From Streptomyces sp. NBC_01775 (lineage in GTDB: Bacteria > Actinomycetota > Actinomycetes > Streptomycetales > Streptomycetaceae), in the NCBI RefSeq assembly GCF_035917675.1, contig NZ_CP109104.1, positions 1 to 64,000 of the forward strand: a stretch of 64,000 nt of DNA, written 5' to 3'. The notes under the pieces are model-generated. The model was not told the DNA's origin and ran no database searches. It saw only the letters and a list, made by a program, of their open reading frames with translations. The position numbers and the translations under genes are program-made. Shown in pieces: positions 59,219-64,000 of this stretch (its first letter is position 1; each line of letters opens with the position of its first letter).

Positions 59219-59516
59219 GCAGTCCGACTGACAACAGCAGCGCCAACAGGGGCACGCGGCCACAGCAATGGCGAAGGTATTGAGCTCGGGGGCGGAGGCG
59301 ATGTTGGCGCACAGTGAGAATCGACATCGCCGCGCGACCCGCTTCTAACATGATGCAAATCATGATCTTGTTGAAGTCGTCGAAGGCATTCTCGATCAAT
59401 TCCGCGAGACACTTCCACTCCTCGATCTCAATCTCAATCTCAATCTCACCGAGCATGCGAAGAATCCGCGCGGATGGTGTTATCCGCACCTTGGCCGATT
59501 CCCTCGAACGGGACGG
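59219..59516. other. locally AT-richer stretch with hexamer repeat
   Basis: Contains (ATCTCA)4 at 59425-59448 and a minus-strand reading rich in Glu and Ile (EWKCLAELIENAFDDFNKIM) that may be a decayed gene. Codon use here is less GC-rich than in the surroundings. Confidence 0.35.
59425..59448. repeat. hexamer tandem repeat, (ATCTCA)4
   Basis: Four exact copies of ATCTCA; on the minus strand it reads as an EIEIEIE tract. Confidence 0.9.
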
Positions 59517-59660
59517 CTACGGCATGACTCCGATCAGCATGTACTGGTTCACTTCCGCTTCCAGCGCGGCGGCGATCATCCGGCGGGCGCCCTCACGCAC
59601 GATCTCGTCGATCAAGGAGCCGGACTCGGTGGACCCCTCGGCGGTGACTGCGCTCAGCAT
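59517..59660 (-). pseudogene. IS256-family transposase N-terminal fragment
   Basis: The ATG at 59660 opens MLSAVTAEGSTESGSLIDEI and VREGARRMIAAALEAEVNQY, the conserved start of Streptomyces IS256-type transposases (SLIDEIVREGARRML.AALEAEV). The frame then turns to unrelated sequence and stops. The catalytic domain is absent. Confidence 0.82.
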
Positions 59661-59998
59661 GGGCCCGCCTCCCGACCCGCGCTGCAACGCAGGTCCACTC
59701 GGTGACTTCTCGATCAATCACCTGGGAAGGTACGCCCTTCGCGCGCTCCCGAGGCTGATTCACAAGTCCTGAGCATTGCTCTGGTGGCCAGGACTCGGGT
59801 GATACGAGATCCCACGGCGGGCCGCCACGGTGCCAGGTCCGACGCTGTTTCAGTGGATCGTCGGTCGCCGCACGCAGTGCTGCCGCAAGGGTGTCCAGGT
59901 TGTTCGTCACACAACGATCTCGGGCGCCCTCGTTCTTGTCTCCGCGAGCACCCCATGTGTGGCTGAGCGCTTCACATGCCTTTCGTCCGCTGAAGCGC
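59661..59998. other. stretch without a confident gene
   Basis: A minus-strand reading MTNNLDTLAAALRAATDDPL (from 59910) could be the start of an unrecognised gene cut by the IS256 fragment. No hairpins of note. Confidence 0.3.
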
Positions 59999-60976
59999 TC
60001 AGCCTGTCGAGCGACGCACGCGGGAGAGGATCGACCACGACTTCGATGACATCAGCCGCGTACGAACGAGCGCTCGCAGCATCGCGGCGCCCGCCCCCAC
60101 CGCCGCAAGGTGCAGGGCCGCCGCGAGCGCGAGGTTTTCCGGCAGGGCCGCATCGGCCGGCTGCGCGACCGCCAGGTACAGGGTGAACGGAAGCTTCCAG
60201 CCGCTCCAGGCGAACAACGAGCCCGAGCCGAGCCAGCCGAGCACCATCGGACCCCATCGGGGGACTCGTGCGGGCCGGCCTCGGACGACAGCCCAGGTAG
60301 CGGCGGACGCCACGAACGCCCAGAGCCCGAAGACTCCGGACAGCGCATACCAAGCGAGGTCCCGCTCGCCGCGGTGGGCGACACCTGCGGTGCCGCCCAC
60401 CGCCCAGTACAGCCAGATGAGACCGACCGCGGCACCGACCACGGCCATCCATGGCAGCGCTCTTGGCGAGCCTTCCCCACGGTCCCCGAGCCGGCCCGCG
60501 AACGCGTCCGGCCAGCGCCGCCGCAAGTACGTGGGCAGCGCGATGGCCAGACCCAGCCCCATGCCCACAAAGCCGATCTGAACCAGCGCGGCCTCCCAGA
60601 CCGGCATCGACGAGCCTGCGTTCCTCCCGCTCTTCGGATTGCCATCCGGCGGGCCCAGCAACGAACTGAGAACGGCGTACGGCAACACCGGGACGAGGAA
60701 CCCCGTCCCAACCCAAGCGCCGAAAACCAACGGCGCTCCCGGTATGCGCATCCCCCACGGCCGCACCAGCGCGAGCGCCACCGCGATCCCGATCCCTGCC
60801 ATACCGATCGTGGCGCTGTTGAGCACCACCCACTCCGCCATGCCGAACCCGGTCCCGACCGGCAGCAGCCCCAGGAGCGACCCGACCACCCACGACACCT
60901 TGATCAACAGGTAGGGCGTCAGCGCCAGCGCTGCCCCATACGCCGCCACCCGCCCGACCCGATCCCACCGATCCAC
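59999..60976 (-). CDS. multi-pass membrane protein (hypothetical)
   Basis: 325 aa from the GTG at 60976, which has GGGAG about 6 nt upstream; a TTG at 60997 gives 7 more residues. About eight membrane segments: YGAALALTPYLLIKVSWVVG, VLNSATIGMAGIGIAVALAL, GTGFLVPVLPYAVLSSLLG, AALVQIGFVGMGLGLAIALP, MAVVGAAVGLIWLYWAVGGT, WYALSGVFGLWAFVASAATW, LFAWSGWKLPFTLYLAVAQP and ALAAALHLAAVGAGAAMLRA. No transporter signature. Unknown membrane protein typical of actinomycetes. Confidence 0.8.
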   Translation of the reverse strand: MDRWDRVGRVAAYGAALALTPYLLIKVSWVVGSLLGLLPVGTGFGMAEWVVLNSATIGMAGIGIAVALALVRPWGMRIPGAPLVFGAWVGTGFLVPVLPYAVLSSLLGPPDGNPKSGRNAGSSMPVWEAALVQIGFVGMGLGLAIALPTYLRRRWPDAFAGRLGDRGEGSPRALPWMAVVGAAVGLIWLYWAVGGTAGVAHRGERDLAWYALSGVFGLWAFVASAATWAVVRGRPARVPRWGPMVLGWLGSGSLFAWSGWKLPFTLYLAVAQPADAALPENLALAAALHLAAVGAGAAMLRALVRTRLMSSKSWSILSRVRRSTG

Positions 60977-61455
60977 CTGAACTCCCAACTCGAGCAACGG
61001 AGTTCAAGCCTCATTCACCACTGCCTCCACGGGCGTCAACCGCCAGGCGCATCCATTTCATCACTCAGGGGGAGTGAGCATCAGCCGACAGGAGCACATA
61101 GAACCGCTGGAGCACGAGGAGCCGCCGGTTCAAGCCCTCCGACCGCCAGACGCAGCGCTCAGACGCACCGTTGGAATTGATCATCTACGGCCTGTCCGGC
61201 GGATCTTTCTGTTGCCCTCTTTCTGGTGCTGAGCGGGGGCTGCTGCCCCTGCCTGTGCGTTGCAGAGTGCGGGTGTTCCCCCAGGCTCTTCGAGCAGGGA
61301 GGTACCCCCAGGCTGGGCGCGCAGCTCCTTGCGCCGCTTCATGGCTCACCCCGGCGCCGGGCATTGTGCTGCGGGTCCCGTCCGGTCTCACACCCGGTGT
61401 CCCCTGTCCGGGGAAGTGGATTCCCCGGAGCCGCGTCCATGAGAAATCATGAAGC
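60977..61455. other. intergenic stretch
   Basis: Divergent gap between the membrane protein and the acetyltransferase. No gene; GGAGGTACCCCCAGGCTGG near 61300 and CACTCAGGGGGAGTGAGC near 61060 are small inverted repeats that could act as terminator or regulatory elements. Confidence 0.35.
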
Positions 61456-62337
61456 ATGCGTTCGGACGACTGGCACCTCACCGAAGATCCCGACGACTTT
61501 CTCGCCCGGGCCGGGGAATTCCTGCGCTCGCGCCCGGCCCTGCACACCATGCCGCTGACCGTGATCGAGTCACTGCGCACACGGGGGGCGGACGCGTACG
61601 GGGCCGAAGCTCCCGTCTTCGGCCGGCTGGAGCGAGCGGGCGAGGTCCGTGCCACCTTCTACCGCAAACCGCCCGGCCTCCTGAGCCTCACCCCCCTCAC
61701 CCCCGAGCACGCCGACACCCTCGCTGCCCGTCTCGCCGGCCTCGGCCACGAACTCCCCGGCGTCAGCGCGGAGCACAGCACCGCCACAGCTTTCGCCGAG
61801 GCATGGCAGCGGCACACGGGCGCGACATCGACGCCGCGCGCGTATCGCATCCGCCTGTACCGCCTGGGCACGCTGACCCCGCCGAAGCCGCTTCCCGAGG
61901 GCCGGGGCCGAGTCGCGGGCGAGCAGGACCTTGAGCACATCATGCGCTGGTGCCGCGAGTTCGCCACGGCCGTCGGCGAAGCCGTCTCCATCGACGCCGG
62001 CTCCTGGGCCGGCACACGCTTCGCCGACAAGCGCTACACGTTCTGGGAGACTCCGGACGGCACTCCCGTATCCATGGCGGGCATGACCCCGATGGTCGCC
62101 GGCCAGATCCGGGTGGACCCTGTCTACACCCCGGCCCGCCTGCGCGGTCGCGGTTACGCGGGCGCTGTGACGGTGGAGGTGAGCCGGGCCGCGCTGGCCG
62201 AAGGCGCGAGGGAGGTCGTGCTGTTCGCGGACGCGTCCAACCCCACCAGCAACGCCCTCTATCAGCGAATCGGGTACCTCCCGGTCACTGAATTCGCCGT
62301 GTACGACTTCTCGCATGCCGCACCAGAAGCCGGATAA
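61456..62337 (+). CDS. GNAT-family N-acetyltransferase
   Basis: 293 aa. The acetyl-CoA-binding core lies in the C-terminal third: VAGQIRVDPVYTPARLRGRG with the R-x-x-G-x-G/A loop RLRGRGYAGAVTVEVSRAAL, then VVLFADASNPTSNALYQRIG and YLPVTEF. The N-terminal 150 residues (DDFLARAGEFLRSRPALHTM, ATFYRKPPGLLSLTPL) form a second, degenerate GNAT-like unit, giving the tandem layout known for such actinomycete enzymes. Probably acetylates a small molecule or peptide. Convergent with the GntR gene. Confidence 0.9.
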   Translation: MRSDDWHLTEDPDDFLARAGEFLRSRPALHTMPLTVIESLRTRGADAYGAEAPVFGRLERAGEVRATFYRKPPGLLSLTPLTPEHADTLAARLAGLGHELPGVSAEHSTATAFAEAWQRHTGATSTPRAYRIRLYRLGTLTPPKPLPEGRGRVAGEQDLEHIMRWCREFATAVGEAVSIDAGSWAGTRFADKRYTFWETPDGTPVSMAGMTPMVAGQIRVDPVYTPARLRGRGYAGAVTVEVSRAALAEGAREVVLFADASNPTSNALYQRIGYLPVTEFAVYDFSHAAPEAG

Positions 62338-62391
62338 GAACGCGGGGCACGTACGGGGCGCCCCCTGTGGGTGCGTGGTCCCGGCGGTCTC

Positions 62392-63075
62392 TCATGGCCG
62401 GGTATCCGCGGTCTTGTTCCCGGCGTTGTCACCGAGGTAGGTCTCGATGTGCCGGGTGACGGCGCGGTCCACCTCCTCGGCCGTGCCGTCCCGCAAGGCG
62501 GAGAGCAGTGCCCGGTGCTGCCTGGGGATCTCTTCGGGCGAGGAGTGCGCGGGTGCGTCTCGCAGGAAGTGGGCATGCACCCGAGGCTGGATCGTGCGCC
62601 AGATCTGGAGCGCCTGGATGTGTCCGCTCGCGGTGATGACCGCCTCGTGGAACGTCAGGTCGAGGTCGGCAAGGCGCTCCGCACTGCCCTCTCTTCCGAC
62701 GGCAGCGAACATTTCGTCGACGACCCGTTCGAGTTGGTCGAGCAGTTCCGGCGGGCGTGTCCTGGCGACGTCGCGGAAGGCGAAGCGCTCGATGGTGATC
62801 CGGATCGGAACGAGGACCTCTCGTACCTCACGCTGCGAGATTTCGGCGACTTCCGCCCCCCGGTAGGGGTGGGACACCACGAGCCCTTCCTGCTCCAGGA
62901 TCATGATGGCCTCGCGGACGGGACCGCGGCTGACTCCGGAGCGGGCTGACAGTTCGCGCTCGACCAGGCGCTCACCGGGCTTCACCTCCCCGCTCGCGAT
63001 GGCCTGCCTGAGCCAGTTCAGGACCCATTCCCGCCGTGACGCCGGAGGCCCGGACGGCGGCATCGAGCTCGTCAC
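62392..63075 (-). CDS. FadR-type GntR-family transcriptional regulator
   Basis: 227 aa from the GTG at 63075 (GGGA upstream). Winged HTH: ELSARSGVSRGPVREAIMIL with wing EQEGLVVSHPYRGAEVAEIS. C-terminal FCD domain: ADLDLTFHEAVITASG (metal-site Asp and His) and PRQHRALLSALRDGTAEEVD, AVTRHIETYL. FCD regulators bind an acidic substrate and release DNA. It is divergent from an enolase-superfamily gene across a 36-bp perfect palindrome and so is its likely repressor. Confidence 0.93.
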   Translation of the reverse strand: MTSSMPPSGPPASRREWVLNWLRQAIASGEVKPGERLVERELSARSGVSRGPVREAIMILEQEGLVVSHPYRGAEVAEISQREVREVLVPIRITIERFAFRDVARTRPPELLDQLERVVDEMFAAVGREGSAERLADLDLTFHEAVITASGHIQALQIWRTIQPRVHAHFLRDAPAHSSPEEIPRQHRALLSALRDGTAEEVDRAVTRHIETYLGDNAGNKTADTRP

Positions 63076-63140
63076 GTGATTCCCATCCCCTGGACGAAGG
63101 GCCCGCGGGTGTGCGGGCGCCGGCCCCTACGATAGCCACT

Positions 63141-63176
63141 CTCATATGGCAGATGGTTGACCATCTGCCATATGAG
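63141..63176. promoter_or_regulatory. 36-bp perfect palindromic GntR operator
   Basis: CTCATATGGCAGATGGT-TG-ACCATCTGCCATATGAG: 17-bp perfect arms about a TG centre. The core TGGTTGACCA fits the TGGT-N2-ACCA FadR-type consensus. It lies 65 bp upstream of gntR and 188 bp upstream of the enolase gene, in the divergent gap. Confidence 0.9.
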
Positions 63177-63364
63177 GGTTTAGCGTCTCGCACCGAGCGC
63201 CGCCCCCTCTCGGACAGGGGGAGCGAACGAGCATGCCGCCGCTCTTCTTCCTAGGAGACTCCCAGCTCGTAGGGCGGCTGGGCGGCTGGGGTGCCGTACG
63301 GCCCGACCGTCCGGTCGGGCGTCCGGAACCCACCTGGAACCGTTCACCGAAGAATCAGGAACCC

Positions 63365-64000
63365 ATGAAGATTCGTGACATACGCGCGGCCGGTCTGCGC
63401 GGCGCCACCCCGGCAGGCGGGTGGCAGGAGGAACTCGACCACGACGACGTCGTACACACCCTGGTGGCGGTGCACACCGACGAGGGGCTGGTCGGCGTCG
63501 GCAGCGTGTTCACCAGCGAGGCGCTGGTTCGCGGCGCCCTCGAACTACTGCGCCCCCTGCTGATCGGCGAAAAGGCGACGGAACCGGAGCGGCTGTCGGA
63601 GCGGCTGCATCGCACCACGTTCTGGATGGGGCGCGGGGGCACGGTGACGCACACGATCAGCGGAATCGACACAGCGCTGTGGGACCTGCTCGGGCAGGTT
63701 ACCGGCCAGCCCGTCGGCCGCCTGCTGGGTGGCCGGTACCGCGAACGCGTCCGCCCCTACGCGTCCCTGCTCATGGACCAGCCGGAGATCCTGGCGGACC
63801 ACCTGCGGGAACTCGCCAAGCAGGGCTGGACGGCCTTCAAGATCGGTTGGGGCCTCTTCGGACGAGTCAGCGAGCGCCTCGATGAGCGGATCGTGGCTGC
63901 GGCCCGGGAAGCCGTGGGCCCCGACGCGCTGCTCATGGTGGACGCGGGGGGCAGTGACAGCGCTTGGTCCAACGGTTACAAGTGGGCCCTGCGCACCTCA
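63365..64000 (+). CDS. enolase-superfamily protein (mandelate racemase/muconate lactonizing-like), partial
   Basis: 212 codons to the window edge without a stop. The N-terminal capping domain (MKIRDIRAAGLRGATPAGGW, DDVVHTLVAVHTDEGLVGVG, GTVTHTISGIDTALWDLLGQ, VGRLLGGRYRERVRPYASLL) is followed by the barrel start, GWTAFKIGWGLFGR (catalytic-lysine strand) and LLMVDAGGSDSAWS (first metal-ligand Asp). AGGAA precedes the ATG. It probably dehydrates or epimerises an acid sugar, controlled by the divergent FadR-type regulator. The exact reaction needs the missing C-terminus. Confidence 0.9.
   Translation, partial: MKIRDIRAAGLRGATPAGGWQEELDHDDVVHTLVAVHTDEGLVGVGSVFTSEALVRGALELLRPLLIGEKATEPERLSERLHRTTFWMGRGGTVTHTISGIDTALWDLLGQVTGQPVGRLLGGRYRERVRPYASLLMDQPEILADHLRELAKQGWTAFKIGWGLFGRVSERLDERIVAAAREAVGPDALLMVDAGGSDSAWSNGYKWALRTS

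Noticed and set aside
59151..59489. 112-codon minus-strand frame with an EIEIEIE tract
   Set aside because: It arises mainly from the hexamer repeat, overlaps the lysR 3' end and has no ribosome site or family.
1..64000. CRISPR array
   Set aside because: No series of regularly spaced identical repeats was seen; all repeats found are short direct tandems.
1..64000. tRNA or rRNA genes
   Set aside because: A few GGTTCAAGCC-like strings (for example near 61130) lack the flanking stems of a cloverleaf; no rRNA sequence was noticed.

Overview
The sequence is GC-rich throughout, with the codon habits, GTG/TTG starts and protein families of a Streptomyces (or a close actinomycete). Families pointing that way include MmyB-type regulators, DUF5996, SMI1/KNR4, DUF6233/DUF6349-like proteins and a Tap/Tpg-like telomere pair. 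The many broken genes, the scraps of about ten transposon families and the Tap/Tpg-like pair suggest the arm of a linear chromosome or a linear plasmid, not a core region. This is inferred from content; no telomere sequence is visible.

Region by region: 1-6.5 kb holds a HTH-like hypothetical gene, an ISL3 element with perfect 21-bp ends, two pseudogenes and an unrecognised 369-aa protein. 6.5-13.1 kb is an insertion-sequence scrapyard: one intact IS5-family element with a TTA target duplication, an IS21 istB fragment abutting an ASCH-domain fragment, and an IS481/IS5 chimera. 13.0-15.3 kb has a flavodoxin-fold oxidoreductase and a TetR regulator either side of a perfect 37-bp palindrome, then an epimerase-like gene. 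15.5-17.8 kb is the overlapping Tap-like/Tpg-like operon. 18.0-22.6 kb is a decayed Tn7-like tnsA-tnsB module followed by fragments of a helicase, a NucA/NucB nuclease with a likely immunity partner, and a receiver domain. 23-29 kb mixes intact small genes (nicotinamidase, a three-repeat lectin-like protein, a secreted protein, a RelE-like toxin) with DNA ligase, integrase and Tn3 fragments. 28-31.6 kb has an MmyB-type regulator divergent from an SDR/aldo-keto reductase pair and a rearranged oxidoreductase/enolase chimera.

31.7-43.0 kb is the best-preserved block: a LysR regulator divergent from nine tightly packed genes. They encode an ADP-forming acyl-CoA ligase, two hydratases of different folds, a FabG-like dehydrogenase, an MFS transporter, a CitE-like lyase, a crotonase, a thiolase and a CaiB/BaiF CoA-transferase resembling mesaconyl-CoA isomerase. 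No acyl-CoA dehydrogenase is present, so the substrate is probably taken up already unsaturated (a mesaconate-like or larger dicarboxylate) and is broken down to acetyl-CoA and possibly pyruvate.

43-58 kb again mixes housekeeping-like genes (metallophosphoesterase, DUF5996, UBP zinc finger, VOC protein, XRE-cupin regulator plus methyltransferase, SMI1/KNR4 protein) with decayed ones (sugar epimerase, GT2 glycosyltransferase, MarR, IS630, IS5). 56-59.2 kb is a LysR-controlled cluster of NADPH/F420 reductase-like and SDR genes, one carrying a large in-frame deletion. 60-64 kb holds a membrane protein, a GNAT acetyltransferase and a FadR-type GntR regulator facing an enolase-superfamily gene across a perfect 36-bp palindromic operator; the enolase gene runs off the window.
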